Positions 16,270 to 25,609 of a stretch of DNA of 40,984 nucleotides are shown one piece after another. The stretch lies in the IMG/VR virus record IMGVR_UViG_3300031758_000174, positions 1 through 40,984 of that record; one strand, written 5' to 3'. Both the position numbers and the translations under genes were made by a program. Positions within the stretch are counted from its first letter, which is position 1, and each line of letters opens with the position of its first letter. The stretch is from a virus. The notes below the pieces were generated by a model, which saw nothing but the letters and a program-made list of their open reading frames with translations, did no database searches and was not told where the DNA came from.

Positions 16270-19200
16270 TGTTTGAAGACAAAGACCTGCAGACATTTTT
16301 GGAGACATCTCCAACTATTAGAAATAAATCAGTTATTACTGCAGAATGGAACATGAATGTACCAACTAATATAAAACATATTGGTAATTATAGATATAGG
16401 CCAACACAGACATCTTCTATTTATTCTTCATTACCAACTAGTTTTGATATTAACGACGCTGGAAATTTTTATACTGGGGCAACGGATGCAGATGTAACCG
16501 TTGATGGATCATTTGACAACAATGATATTCCAACAATATTTTTAACTAAAAAAGAAAAACTACAAACGATTTATTCTTTAGAAGATTGTTTTAGTCAATT
16601 TAGACCTAGGTCTGGAATTAATAAAGCAGTATTTTTTGAAAATGGAAAACTTCATCATCCTAATTTATTTATGGCAGATAGGCCCAGATACTATATGCCA
16701 GATAAAAATGACATATTCAAGTATTGGACATCATACAGAACTGAGGGTGGACAAGAGTATGGTGTTGCTTCTAAGGTAAGAGGATCTCAGTATGACATTG
16801 AAGATGCTTGTCCATTTGTTGTTTATAAAGAAAAAGTTCCTACAAATAGAATTGTTATTAAAATGCAGACTCATGTTGGCACAGAAAATTTGGGTCCATT
16901 TTCTTCTTCAACTGGATCTTTTGCAGATCCATTTTTTGGAGAATTAAGTCAAAAAACTCCAAGCAAATGGAAAATTCAAGTTTTAAAAGATAATAATTGG
17001 CAAGACCTCATATCTTTTGATCCGTCAAAAAGAAGAAGAGATGGATCTGCAATTATTAAAAGTGATGGGTATGTTGAAATTGCCTATGGATTAATAGTTC
17101 CAGAAGAGTGGAGACCGAATTTTGTTTTTGCAGAAACATATTCAACTGTATTATTGTTGCCAGACAAGTCGGTAGTTGGATACGCATATCTAATTAAAGA
17201 AAATGAAAATGACATTGGCGAATATCATATATGGAATGGAGAGGATTATACTGTAATAACGCCAAAATATGGCTGGTACATTCAAGATGAAACTGTTGAT
17301 AGGTTAACCAACTTTGTAGTAGATGCAACTTCTCCAAACTATTTTACTAGAACGCTTGATGGAAAAACTCAATATAGAGAATTTGAATACATTTCTGGAA
17401 TAAGAATTGCTGTAGAAACAATGACTGTAAAAGACTCAACATTTGATTTAATTGAAATATCTCCAAGACTTGTAATGAATTTATCAGATAAAACACTAGA
17501 CTATTCAATAAACAAGAGCGCTTCAGATCTTGGCATAAGTGGGCTTCCAGTTGGACAATTAGTTGCATCAAATGGTTCAATTAATATATTTGATTATGAC
17601 CAGGCATTTAATGAAAACAACTCTTCAAGCATAATTAGTAAATATGTTAATAGACATATACAGTTTAAATTTTATGAAGTGATAGTAGATGTAGATGGCT
17701 GGGATTATTGGATTCCACTAAAAACACTTTACTCTGATTCCTTTCCAAAAGCAGATAATATGAATAAAACAATCTCCATGTCTTTAAGAGATTTATATTG
17801 GTATCTTGAGTCAATTACAGCACCACAAATATTAATGACAGAAGTTTCTTTAAGTTCTGCAGTTTCATTATTGCTTGATTATATAGGATTTTCTAACTAT
17901 ACATTTAAAAGAGTTAAAGATGAAAAAGAAATAATAATTCCATATTTTTTTATTGCACCAGATAAAAGTATTGCAGAAATTCTTCAAGACCTAGCAGTAT
18001 CTACACAAACAGCAATGTTTTTTGATGAGTATAATAATTTTGTCATGATGAGTAAAAACTATATAATGCCAAACAAAGATCAAAGACCAACAACATTTGC
18101 TTTAAAAGGAAGTAGCGACCTAGTTCAACAAGAAAGAATAAAAAATAAAACATTAACAAATACAAAGATTGCTAACATTATTTCTGTTTCGGCTCAGGCA
18201 AACAGTGTATATAATGATGGAGTAATTAACTATACACCAAAGCATATACAAAGATCAATAGGGTCTATAAAGCAGGCCAGTCTTTTAGATGAAGAAAGAT
18301 ATTATGTTTATAAGCCAGCACTGCTATGGGAGGTATCTGGAACCGAAAATACAAAATCTTTAAATAATGAAATTGGAACACAGTCATCATACTTACTTAC
18401 CGCAATACCGCTAAACTCTGATCTTTCTGCAGATGTTCCAACAGTAAAAAATGGCATTGTTATTAACAATACTTTTAGTTTAGGTGAGGCAGTATTTTGG
18501 ATTGCTAGGTATAATGGATATTTTTATTCACAGGGAGAAATTATAAAATACGATGCTGTTCAACATAATGTAACTGGTTTTGGTAATGTTTGGATTACTT
18601 CCATTGAAGATTATCAAAACTATTTTTCAAAGTTACCATTTAATGGAAAAATATATCCAACAGGATTAGTTAGAATATACTCAGAACCAAAATATTTTGA
18701 ACAGGGTGGTATAGTAAAATTACAAAATGGTCCAGTTGTTAAACATGGCCGTGGACAATTTGGAACAACTATAGTAGCGCATTCTGCGGGCATTTCAGAA
18801 TATTGGAAATCAGATGACAATGTAAAAGGTTGCTATATGGCGTCTGAATATTTATTTGATAACAAAACCCCATTGCCAACAACTACGATCTCTTCTGCTG
18901 GTAAAGCAACAGATGTTGGAACATCGGCTGATGCAATAGGAAGAACGTCTTCAAGAACTGGACTTATTAAAAACTTTCTTTCAACCACCATGGTTGGAGA
19001 AATAACAACAAAAACACAGCAACAGCCAGGATCTATTCAATCTTCTGCACTTTCTATTACTGGTCCAAACTTTACGACAAAAGAAAAACCTAGAAACTTT
19101 ATTTCTTATGTTCATAAATCTTTAGAAAATAAAAAATATAAACATTTTGGAACTAGAATGAGAATTGTTGGTAAAATAGAAAATAATCAAGATAGAGGAC

Positions 19201-20561
19201 AAACGTCAAATGGTTCATCAACATACTTTGTTGTCAATGGATCAACTCCAGATAAAAATATAAATATAGCAGGAGGATCTGCTGGATTAGCAATAATGTT
19301 AAATCCAACAACAAATGTTGGATATTATTTTGAAATAGCAGCATTGGGATTGGGAAAACTGTCAGATACAGAAAAACAGGGCGTTAGCAATGTATTTTTT
19401 TATAAAGTAAAGTCTGACAATGGGACCGCAATTCCGATCAAACTTTGGAGTGGCTTAGGACAAATTACAGTTGATGATGGAAAATTTACAGGCCAATCAA
19501 GAAGTTTTGCTGAGGAAAATCCGACGGTATATGACTTAGCAGTAGAGTACGAAGATATAGGAAAGACAAGAAGATTTTATTTATATTTAAATGGAGTAAT
19601 GATAAAGGCTGTAGATGATAGCGATCCACTACCAGCATATTCCAACATAGCATTATTTGCTAGAGGGTCTTCTAGGGCTATGTTTGAAAATGTATACGCT
19701 TTATGCAATAATTATTCTCAGAATACGTCTTTCAGTCTTGGTGCCCCAGTTAATTCAGTTTTTGGAGATTCTGAAATAGATGCAAATGAATCATTTAGAA
19801 AATATTCAATTAGTGGTTTAATACAAAACACATATCTAACTGGCATCGGATCTTCAGAACCACCAAAATATGATATTTATTTTGAAGAGTTTGGCAGCAT
19901 TATGAGAGAACTTGCAGCATTTAATTTTAAATACGACAAGGCGTACCCAGCATTAAGTGCAAAAATATCTCCAACATTTAATAAGATGAAGGGGTATTCA
20001 ATTTCTGGATTTAGGGCTGGTTCATATGGAGCAGAATTTTTGGTATTTAATACAACAGACGCACCATTATCATTAGATGAAACTAGTGGAAACTATTTAA
20101 GAGTACAGGGTATTACATTTACACAACAATCTGATAATAATCTTACCGTTGATGAATATTTTAATAAAAATAGTCTTACTTCAAACCCTCAATTTATTGC
20201 AGATCAACTTATATCAAATCCATATAAATTTAAACAAGATTATCAAGATATTAAACTTAGTAGAATGACATACGGCAAAAAAGATTTTGCAATAGATACA
20301 ACATATATACAATCACAAGACGAGGCTACAAACCTTATGAAATGGTTAATTGAAAAAGTTACAAAACCAAGGACATCTCTAGGGGTTCAAATATTCTCAA
20401 TACCAACAATTCAACTTGGCGATATAGTTAGTGTAGACTATAAAGAAAATAACATAAGCATGGCGACAAATCCAGAAAATAGATTTGTCGTATATAATAT
20501 TGAATTTTCAAGAAGTTCAGATGGTCCTTCAATGACTTTATTTTTAAGTGAGGTAGTTTGA
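16269..20561 (+). CDS. Baseplate hub / tail-tip protein with lectin-like insertion
   Basis: This 1430-residue protein starts at the ATG at 16269, overlapping the previous stop by one base; an in-frame ATG at 16236 lies inside the upstream gene and is unlikely. Residues about 460-700 resemble hub proteins (KTISMSLRDLYWYL, SIAEILQDLAVSTQTAMFFD), and the C-terminal 100 residues (LGVQIFSIPTIQLGDIVSVD) look like the end of the hub fold. Between them, residues about 944-1144 have the pattern of a concanavalin A/LamG-like lectin domain (LAIMLNPTTNVGYYFEI, RFYLYLNGVMIKAVDD, YSNIALFARG). A sugar-binding insertion in the tail tip suggests contact with host cell-wall glycans. No peptidase or hydrolase signature was recognised. 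AT-rich codons suggest low copy number. Confidence 0.7.
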   Translation: MFEDKDLQTFLETSPTIRNKSVITAEWNMNVPTNIKHIGNYRYRPTQTSSIYSSLPTSFDINDAGNFYTGATDADVTVDGSFDNNDIPTIFLTKKEKLQTIYSLEDCFSQFRPRSGINKAVFFENGKLHHPNLFMADRPRYYMPDKNDIFKYWTSYRTEGGQEYGVASKVRGSQYDIEDACPFVVYKEKVPTNRIVIKMQTHVGTENLGPFSSSTGSFADPFFGELSQKTPSKWKIQVLKDNNWQDLISFDPSKRRRDGSAIIKSDGYVEIAYGLIVPEEWRPNFVFAETYSTVLLLPDKSVVGYAYLIKENENDIGEYHIWNGEDYTVITPKYGWYIQDETVDRLTNFVVDATSPNYFTRTLDGKTQYREFEYISGIRIAVETMTVKDSTFDLIEISPRLVMNLSDKTLDYSINKSASDLGISGLPVGQLVASNGSINIFDYDQAFNENNSSSIISKYVNRHIQFKFYEVIVDVDGWDYWIPLKTLYSDSFPKADNMNKTISMSLRDLYWYLESITAPQILMTEVSLSSAVSLLLDYIGFSNYTFKRVKDEKEIIIPYFFIAPDKSIAEILQDLAVSTQTAMFFDEYNNFVMMSKNYIMPNKDQRPTTFALKGSSDLVQQERIKNKTLTNTKIANIISVSAQANSVYNDGVINYTPKHIQRSIGSIKQASLLDEERYYVYKPALLWEVSGTENTKSLNNEIGTQSSYLLTAIPLNSDLSADVPTVKNGIVINNTFSLGEAVFWIARYNGYFYSQGEIIKYDAVQHNVTGFGNVWITSIEDYQNYFSKLPFNGKIYPTGLVRIYSEPKYFEQGGIVKLQNGPVVKHGRGQFGTTIVAHSAGISEYWKSDDNVKGCYMASEYLFDNKTPLPTTTISSAGKATDVGTSADAIGRTSSRTGLIKNFLSTTMVGEITTKTQQQPGSIQSSALSITGPNFTTKEKPRNFISYVHKSLENKKYKHFGTRMRIVGKIENNQDRGQTSNGSSTYFVVNGSTPDKNINIAGGSAGLAIMLNPTTNVGYYFEIAALGLGKLSDTEKQGVSNVFFYKVKSDNGTAIPIKLWSGLGQITVDDGKFTGQSRSFAEENPTVYDLAVEYEDIGKTRRFYLYLNGVMIKAVDDSDPLPAYSNIALFARGSSRAMFENVYALCNNYSQNTSFSLGAPVNSVFGDSEIDANESFRKYSISGLIQNTYLTGIGSSEPPKYDIYFEEFGSIMRELAAFNFKYDKAYPALSAKISPTFNKMKGYSISGFRAGSYGAEFLVFNTTDAPLSLDETSGNYLRVQGITFTQQSDNNLTVDEYFNKNSLTSNPQFIADQLISNPYKFKQDYQDIKLSRMTYGKKDFAIDTTYIQSQDEATNLMKWLIEKVTKPRTSLGVQIFSIPTIQLGDIVSVDYKENNISMATNPENRFVVYNIEFSRSSDGPSMTLFLSEVV

Positions 20562-21133
20562 TGTCTAGTCCAATACAATCAGTAGATCCAAAATATATTG
20601 ATGCTGTTGCAGCAATTCCAAAACCTTCCGAAAAGAAAGAAGACGATTCTATAAAGATTGCAACACCAGACTTAATATTGTCAAATGACGAAACAATGTC
20701 AATAGAAATAATGACAGACCTAATATTTGAAGATATAGGCGGGTATGAACTTGCAACTATATCTAGGCACGACCTGGTAAATGGCCAAAAGGTTATTTAT
20801 GCACCAATTAAAAACTTAACGGATCTTTACTTGCAGTATAATCCAAACAATGTTCTAAGGCTTCAGGCTTCTGATTCATATTTTAAGTCTTTATCTTTAT
20901 CTATTTTAGACCGACTTCCAATATGTGGGACTGGCTATGATTTACAGGGCACTGACCCAGACTTAACAAAAAGAACCAAGATTCCGAACTGTAAGTCTAT
21001 ATACATAGATCCAATAACTGGAGATCTTATAATTAATCTTATCAATATGAAAGAGGGAGAACAGGTAGAGGTAGAAATATTAACTGCTGGAAATATTTTT
21101 GATGATACAATATACTATGGGAGTAGCCAATGA
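20561..21133 (+). CDS. Minor tail protein, unknown function
   Basis: This 190-residue protein starts at ATG 20561, overlapping the previous stop by one base, with GAGGT six bases upstream; an in-frame TTG at 20558 is less likely. The first 40 residues are polar and Lys/Asp-rich, the rest appears beta-rich. Residues LPICGTGYDLQGTDPDL and CKSIYIDPITGDLIINLINM are the most distinctive segments. Its place between hub and fibre-like genes suggests a tail-tip component. I do not recognise a family. Confidence 0.5.
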   Translation: MSSPIQSVDPKYIDAVAAIPKPSEKKEDDSIKIATPDLILSNDETMSIEIMTDLIFEDIGGYELATISRHDLVNGQKVIYAPIKNLTDLYLQYNPNNVLRLQASDSYFKSLSLSILDRLPICGTGYDLQGTDPDLTKRTKIPNCKSIYIDPITGDLIINLINMKEGEQVEVEILTAGNIFDDTIYYGSSQ

Positions 21134-22293
21134 TAACTAATATAGGAAAAAATCTTTTAGCAAAATACCTTGTTGGGCAGACGCCATCGTATGCGTCCCA
21201 CATTGCAGTAGGCTGTGGATCCAAGCCAGTTGTTTCTGATTACACATTTACATCTCAAGAATTAACAGATTTAAAAAATAAAGAATCTTTAGATTTTGAA
21301 ATGTTTCGTTCTCCAATTATTTCAAGGGGCTTTGTAAATGAAAATGGACTATCAAAAGTTGTATTGACTGCAGAACTACCGACAGAAGAAAGATATGAGA
21401 TTACTGAGGTAGGAATATTTTCTGCAGGATCAAACCCAGTTGCTGGATCATTTGATAGCAGAGTTGTTTATTCATTTGCAGATACAGATAATTGGAAATA
21501 CAATCCAGCAGGATTATCTCCAGTAGATATACCAATAAAATATACTCCATTAGATGGTGAAACTCAAAATGGAACAATCAACCAAACAGAAAAGGTATTT
21601 TTAACAAATGCTGATAATAGAATTTTCACACAAAGTGACAGAGTTGCAAGAAACGAAAGATGTAGATTTTTAAATAATATAATTGCAATGGTAGGAAATA
21701 CATCTACAATAACTATAGATTCTGATGGAGTTATGCAGGCAACCAGTAATTCAAATTATATAAGGCTAGATGAAACTTCGGTTAATTTTACAAAAAATAG
21801 TCCAATGGATGAATTAAGGCTTGCATTTTCAATTGTTAGCAAGGTTGCAAATTCTATTACTGTTCCAGATAATGTTAAAATTTTATTAGAGTTTTCACAC
21901 ACTGGGCCAAATTCAAGTCAGGAATATGCAAAATTTCAAGTTAATATTGACGATGTATCATATACAGCAGGAACTGCAGAAAAAGAAAACAATTTTGCAA
22001 ATAACAGATACATAGTATCAACTAAAACTTTTCAAGATTTAAAAAAGAGTGCCAACTTTAACTGGGCCGATGTTTCAACTGCAAAAATATATACATCCGT
22101 TATTAAAAATAATTTGCCATCTGATTCATTCTATGTTTGTTTAGATGCTTTAAGAGTTGAAAATACAACGTCTACAAACTCTTTATATGGACTAACTGGA
22201 TATTCTGTAATTAAAAATGTACAGGCTAGGCCAATTATTAAATCAGCAAATACAACAAACTATATAGAGTTTAGATTTGTTTTGGATGTTTAA
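21130..22293 (+). CDS. Tail fibre-like protein
   Basis: This 387-residue protein overlaps the preceding gene by four bases (ATGA). The N-terminus (NIGKNLLAKYLVGQTPSYAS, then HIAVGCGSKP) and the later EITEVGIFS segment match a pattern I know from N-terminal attachment domains of tail fibre and minor tail proteins in actinophages and cyanophages. Residues about 180-387 are beta-rich with hydrophobic-polar alternation, as in jelly-roll or carbohydrate-binding modules (RLAFSIVSKVANSITVPDN). It probably contributes to host recognition. The family match is from memory and the role inferred from position downstream of the hub. Confidence 0.55.
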   Translation: MITNIGKNLLAKYLVGQTPSYASHIAVGCGSKPVVSDYTFTSQELTDLKNKESLDFEMFRSPIISRGFVNENGLSKVVLTAELPTEERYEITEVGIFSAGSNPVAGSFDSRVVYSFADTDNWKYNPAGLSPVDIPIKYTPLDGETQNGTINQTEKVFLTNADNRIFTQSDRVARNERCRFLNNIIAMVGNTSTITIDSDGVMQATSNSNYIRLDETSVNFTKNSPMDELRLAFSIVSKVANSITVPDNVKILLEFSHTGPNSSQEYAKFQVNIDDVSYTAGTAEKENNFANNRYIVSTKTFQDLKKSANFNWADVSTAKIYTSVIKNNLPSDSFYVCLDALRVENTTSTNSLYGLTGYSVIKNVQARPIIKSANTTNYIEFRFVLDV

Positions 22294-22295
22294 CT

Positions 22296-22733
22296 ATGAG
22301 CAAAACTCCAGATAAGGGAATAAAAAATGTTGTTATTAAAAGAGACGCTCTTGGTAAGGTAACTAGCAAAAACTCTGTAGTTTTAAGATTTAGGATAGTA
22401 TCAGAAGATAAAAATAGAAAATCTGCATATTCTCAAATATTTGTTGCTGAGTCTGGAGAGGTTTTTCTTGGTGTTGGAGATATAAATCTTCTTGGAAATA
22501 CTATTATGGTCAACTGGTCTGCTGGAGAAATATCAACACAAATAGTGTATGACGTATTTGTTGGATTTGACTCTGCTACTCCAACATTTAAAATTTCCAC
22601 TGGATCATCTAATTATTCATTTTTAAAAACTGGAACAACATCTGTTCGTGTAGTAGTTCAGGCATCATCCATTAATCCAGTGTTGAATAATGATTTAAAG
22701 ATATATGATTCTGGAATAGTGAATCTGGTATAA
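22296..22733 (+). CDS. Tail-tip protein with fibronectin III-like fold
   Basis: This 145-residue protein starts three bases after the previous stop. After a basic N-terminus it has VVLRFRIVSEDKNRKSAYSQ, later IMVNWSAGEISTQIVYDVFV and TTSVRVVVQASS, a strand pattern like a fibronectin type III or immunoglobulin-like domain of the kind often found in siphovirus tails. Its stop codon TAA (22731-22733) lies inside the -10 box of the next promoter. The fold is inferred by eye. Confidence 0.5.
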   Translation: MSKTPDKGIKNVVIKRDALGKVTSKNSVVLRFRIVSEDKNRKSAYSQIFVAESGEVFLGVGDINLLGNTIMVNWSAGEISTQIVYDVFVGFDSATPTFKISTGSSNYSFLKTGTTSVRVVVQASSINPVLNNDLKIYDSGIVNLV

Positions 22734-22734
22734 T
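22726..22734 (+). promoter_or_regulatory. Extended -10 promoter giving a leaderless mRNA
   Basis: TGGTATAAT (TATAAT at 22729-22734) ends six bases before the ATG at 22741, so transcription should start at the initiation codon. No Shine-Dalgarno sequence is present upstream. The box overlaps the stop codon of the previous gene. Confidence 0.7.
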
Positions 22735-22740
22735 TATATT

Positions 22741-23184
22741 ATGGCAATTCTACCTTTACCCGAAAGAGGGCAGCCGTTAGACGTAACATATCTTTATCAG
22801 ATAGTTAAGGCTCTTAATGAACTTTCTACCCAGGCATCAACATCAATATATAAGTATGTTACAGTAGACACGCCAAATGCTGGTAAGCAGAGTGTCAAAA
22901 CATCAGAAGCAAGAATTATCGGTGGATATGTTCAAGTAACATCTGGATCAACTCAAACTGCAGGATCCTCACAATCATTTTCATATAGTCTACCTAGCGA
23001 ATTTAAGTTTCCTCCAGTTGTTACAGCAACACCAATCAATATTGGAAATACTGATGCTGGAAAAGATGTTACAGTTACTTTATTAAGTATTTCAACTTCA
23101 AAAATTGAAGGCACTGTAAAGTTTAATGTTGGTGGAGATACTACTGTAGGTGTTAATCTATTGATAGTAGGAATACCCAACTAA
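22741..23184 (+). CDS. Small tail-tip / fibre protein, leaderless
   Basis: This 147-residue protein begins with PLPERGQPLDVTYLYQIVKA, a short helical attachment segment, followed by a Ser/Thr-rich beta region (SGSTQTAGSSQSFSYSLPS) ending in KFNVGGDTTVGVNLLIVGIP. The pattern resembles small receptor-binding or tail-tip domains. It is the last recognisable structural gene before the regulatory and replication genes. Start choice follows from the leaderless promoter and the lack of a better in-frame start. Function is inferred from position and composition. Confidence 0.5.
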   Translation: MAILPLPERGQPLDVTYLYQIVKALNELSTQASTSIYKYVTVDTPNAGKQSVKTSEARIIGGYVQVTSGSTQTAGSSQSFSYSLPSEFKFPPVVTATPINIGNTDAGKDVTVTLLSISTSKIEGTVKFNVGGDTTVGVNLLIVGIPN

Positions 23185-23375
23185 TGATTTTTTGTAAAAA
23201 ATGTAAGGGAAGAATGTTTGTTGATAGGCAGTATTCACAAATAAATAATCTTGAAATATATTGTATGTCTTGTGGATCAAGAACATTTTTTCATCCACCA
23301 AGCAATTCACAGGAGGGTTTGTGGCTGTTAAAAAGGGAACAATTGAGAGCGAAGGCTACAATGTCCTCCCTGTAA
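23184..23375 (+). CDS. Small zinc-ribbon protein
   Basis: This 63-residue protein overlaps the previous stop by one base (TAATG). C4-KK-C7 and C27-MS-C30 form a four-cysteine zinc ribbon, the usual metal-binding module of small nucleic-acid or protein-binding factors. Its last 55 bases overlap the next gene, whose ribosome binding site lies within it. No further function can be read from the sequence. It may act as a transcription or host-takeover factor, but that is speculation. Confidence 0.6.
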   Translation: MIFCKKCKGRMFVDRQYSQINNLEIYCMSCGSRTFFHPPSNSQEGLWLLKREQLRAKATMSSL

Positions 23376-23863
23376 TTTCGGGGAATAAAAAAGTCTGGTT
23401 CTTAAATGGTGATCTTGTTAGAATTCATCATTTAAATAAATCTAATGGAATAATGTCTGTTTATAATATTAATAAAGATAGAATTGAAAGTTGTTTAATT
23501 AGTGATTTTAAAAAGAATAGAGAACGAGCATACACAGTTGGCGAGACTGCTAATTTAGTTAATCGTCATAAAAAGTATATGCCATCGCTTATGCGTAGAG
23601 GTATTATTCCATTTCCAAAAGGTTCTCAGAAGGGTGGAGAGCGAGGTTTCAGGGTTAGATCATATTATTCAGAATCGCAAGTAAAAGAGATTCGTGATAT
23701 ACTGGCTACATACCATATTGGCAGACCAAGAAAAGATGGATTAATAACAAATGATATTACGCCCAGCAAGCAAGAGTTGACAAGAAGAATGGGCGATGGT
23801 ATACTTACATATACGAAAACAGAAGATGGGCGATTTATTCCTGTGTGGAGTGAATCTATTTAG
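23321..23863 (+). CDS. MerR-like DNA-binding protein
   Basis: This 180-residue protein is best started at GTG 23321, preceded by AGGAGGG at 23311-23317; the longer frame from ATG 23261 has no ribosome binding site. Residues about 65-130 (AYTVGETANLVNRHKKYMPS, LMRRGIIPFP, then FRVRSYYSESQVKEIRDIL) have the layout of a winged-helix domain of the MerR/excisionase type: helix-turn-helix, a Lys/Arg-rich wing, and a third helix after YY. It lies between the structural and replication blocks, so it may control switching between late and early genes. The N-terminal part (VWFLNGDLVRIHHLNKSNG) is a small beta region of unknown role. No effector domain is visible. Confidence 0.6.
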   Translation: MAVKKGTIESEGYNVLPVISGNKKVWFLNGDLVRIHHLNKSNGIMSVYNINKDRIESCLISDFKKNRERAYTVGETANLVNRHKKYMPSLMRRGIIPFPKGSQKGGERGFRVRSYYSESQVKEIRDILATYHIGRPRKDGLITNDITPSKQELTRRMGDGILTYTKTEDGRFIPVWSESI

Positions 23864-23877
23864 CGAAGGGTATAAGA

Positions 23878-24087
23878 ATGGAAAATGAAGCAACAAAGGT
23901 ATCTGTAACACTTGGATACACATTAAATCTAGGCAACTTTCAATCACTAAGACTAGATCTTGGTGTAACCGATTCAAAGCGAGATGGCGAAAACACAGAT
24001 CAAGCATTTGAGCGTGTTTATAAGTTTGTTGAAGATAAACTTACAGCAAAGATTTTAGAAGCACAGACTGAAGCCGAAGCGAAATAA
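23878..24087 (+). CDS. Small conserved phage protein, unknown function
   Basis: This 69-residue acidic protein is preceded by a GAAGGG site eight bases before its ATG. It shows a beta-strand pair (VSVTLGYTLNLGNFQSLRLD) followed by a helix (AFERVYKFVEDKLTAKI). I recall similar small proteins in many phages next to replication genes, without a known role. It uses some C-ending codons and may be well expressed. Confidence 0.6.
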   Translation: MENEATKVSVTLGYTLNLGNFQSLRLDLGVTDSKRDGENTDQAFERVYKFVEDKLTAKILEAQTEAEAK

Positions 24088-24395
24088 TGGCAGAACGCAA
24101 AGACCGTATGGCTTTGCTTAGTCGTTATAGTAAACTGCATACTCAGCGATATGAGCAGAAGCCATCTCTCAATCTTAACGTAGAGCAATGGGCTGCAGAT
24201 GCATTGGTTGAGTCTTACGGCATTTCAGTATGCTATGAATTATTAGATTTTTATTTTCAAGTTTCCAGCAGTCCATCGTGGAACACATTTGCTTACAAGG
24301 CTCAGGCTTTACTTGATAGCAAAAATGAAATAAAAAGAGATATGGACGAAAGAGCAAGTCGTAGACAAAAGGCTAGGGAGTGGCTAAGTGAATAA
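24087..24395 (+). CDS. Hypothetical protein next to helicase, possible loader
   Basis: This 102-residue, mainly helical, charged protein overlaps the preceding stop by one base and the helicase start by eight bases. Features are LLSRYSKLHTQRYEQKPSLN at the start and a highly charged C-terminus (DMDERASRRQKAREWLSE). Small helical proteins encoded directly before a DnaB-type helicase are often helicase loaders or accessory factors. I see no specific motif, so that role is only a suggestion from context. Confidence 0.5.
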   Translation: MAERKDRMALLSRYSKLHTQRYEQKPSLNLNVEQWAADALVESYGISVCYELLDFYFQVSSSPSWNTFAYKAQALLDSKNEIKRDMDERASRRQKAREWLSE

Positions 24396-25608
24396 TACAG
24401 AGTCAAAATTAATAACTGCTGTATTACAAGATAAACAAATCCATGTTCTCTTGCAGGCAAATGTTGAAAATCTTTTAAGAACCCACGGAGATATTTGGAA
24501 TTTCATAAGGTTGTATTTTGAGAACAACTCTTCCTTGCCACCAAGCGATTTAGTTAGAGAAAAGTTTAGAGACTTTGATCCAGTTCCAGGCGTTGGAGCA
24601 ACAAAGCATCACCTTGAAGAATTACAAGGTGAATATTTAAGGGATAGTCTAAAAGATATTCTTAGGTCTGCTGCCACTGATGTTCAACAGGGTGAAGGTA
24701 ACAAGGCATTAGAAAACTTGATTACTAAAACATCAGAATTAAAAAAGAATACTGCTGCTATTAGAGATATTGATGTAACAGACCTAGAGTCTGCCATTGC
24801 ATATTTTGAAAATGTAAAGAAGCAACAAGAACTTGGTCATATTGGAATCAAGACTGGTCTTCCAGGGTTTGACAACTACTTACCTTCTGGAATCATGCCA
24901 GGGCAGTTGGGAGTGTTCCTTGCATATCCAGGTATTGGAAAGTCGTGGTTGGCTCTCTATTTCGCTGTACAGGCCTGGAAACAGGGTCGTAGCCCACTAG
25001 TCATAAGTCTTGAAATGAGCGAGACAGAAGTTCGCAATCGTGTGTTTACTATTATGGGTGAGGGCCGCTGGTCCCATAGAAAACTTAGCAATGGAGAAAT
25101 TGAACTGGAGATGCTAAAAGATTGGCATGGCAAAAATCTACAAGGCAAGCCAGAGTTTCATATTATTTCAAACGATCAGGGTGGAGAGATTAACCCATCT
25201 GTCCTTCGTGGAAAGATAGACCAGTATAAGCCAGACTTTGTAATTGTTGACTATCTACAGTTAATGTCTCCAAACCAAAAGTCTGAAAATGAGACGGTAC
25301 GAATGAAAAACTTATCTCGTGAACTTAAACTTATGGCTATTGGTGAAGAGGTTCCTATTATTGCTATTTCATCTGCTACCCCCGATGATGTGAGTGATTT
25401 ATCAACTGTCCCAACACTTGGTCAAACAGCATGGTCAAGGCAGATTGCATACGATGCTGACTGGGTTCTGGCCCTGGGTCGTGGTACTAATAGTGATATT
25501 ATTGAGTGTGCCTTTAGAAAGAACCGAAATGGATTTATGGGCGATTTTCTAGTACAGTGTGATTTTGATAAGGGGTATTATAGGTATAAAGACTTTGAAG
25601 ATAAGTAG
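24388..25608 (+). CDS. Replicative DNA helicase, DnaB/RecA-fold type
   Basis: This 406-residue protein unwinds DNA ahead of the phage polymerase. The start is GTG at 24388, overlapping the previous gene by eight bases. The N-terminal half is helical. The ATPase core begins near residue 150 (IKTGLPGFDNYLPSGIMPGQ). Walker A is G182-I-G-K185-S186 within YPGIGKSW, and Walker B is VIVDYLQLMSP near residue 286, a DnaB-family signature. GLPGFDNYLPSGI also recalls the start of KaiC/RadA-like domains, but gene context favours the replicative helicase. At 406 residues it is close to the usual 430-470. It should act with the primase encoded just downstream. Confidence 0.88.
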   Translation: MNNTESKLITAVLQDKQIHVLLQANVENLLRTHGDIWNFIRLYFENNSSLPPSDLVREKFRDFDPVPGVGATKHHLEELQGEYLRDSLKDILRSAATDVQQGEGNKALENLITKTSELKKNTAAIRDIDVTDLESAIAYFENVKKQQELGHIGIKTGLPGFDNYLPSGIMPGQLGVFLAYPGIGKSWLALYFAVQAWKQGRSPLVISLEMSETEVRNRVFTIMGEGRWSHRKLSNGEIELEMLKDWHGKNLQGKPEFHIISNDQGGEINPSVLRGKIDQYKPDFVIVDYLQLMSPNQKSENETVRMKNLSRELKLMAIGEEVPIIAISSATPDDVSDLSTVPTLGQTAWSRQIAYDADWVLALGRGTNSDIIECAFRKNRNGFMGDFLVQCDFDKGYYRYKDFEDK

Positions 25609-25609
25609 G

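Noticed and set aside
16265-16270. TATAAT at the junction of the 15628 and 16269 genes
   Set aside because: It results from a TAA stop overlapping ATG; a promoter here would start downstream of the ATG, and no TGn extension or -35 is present.
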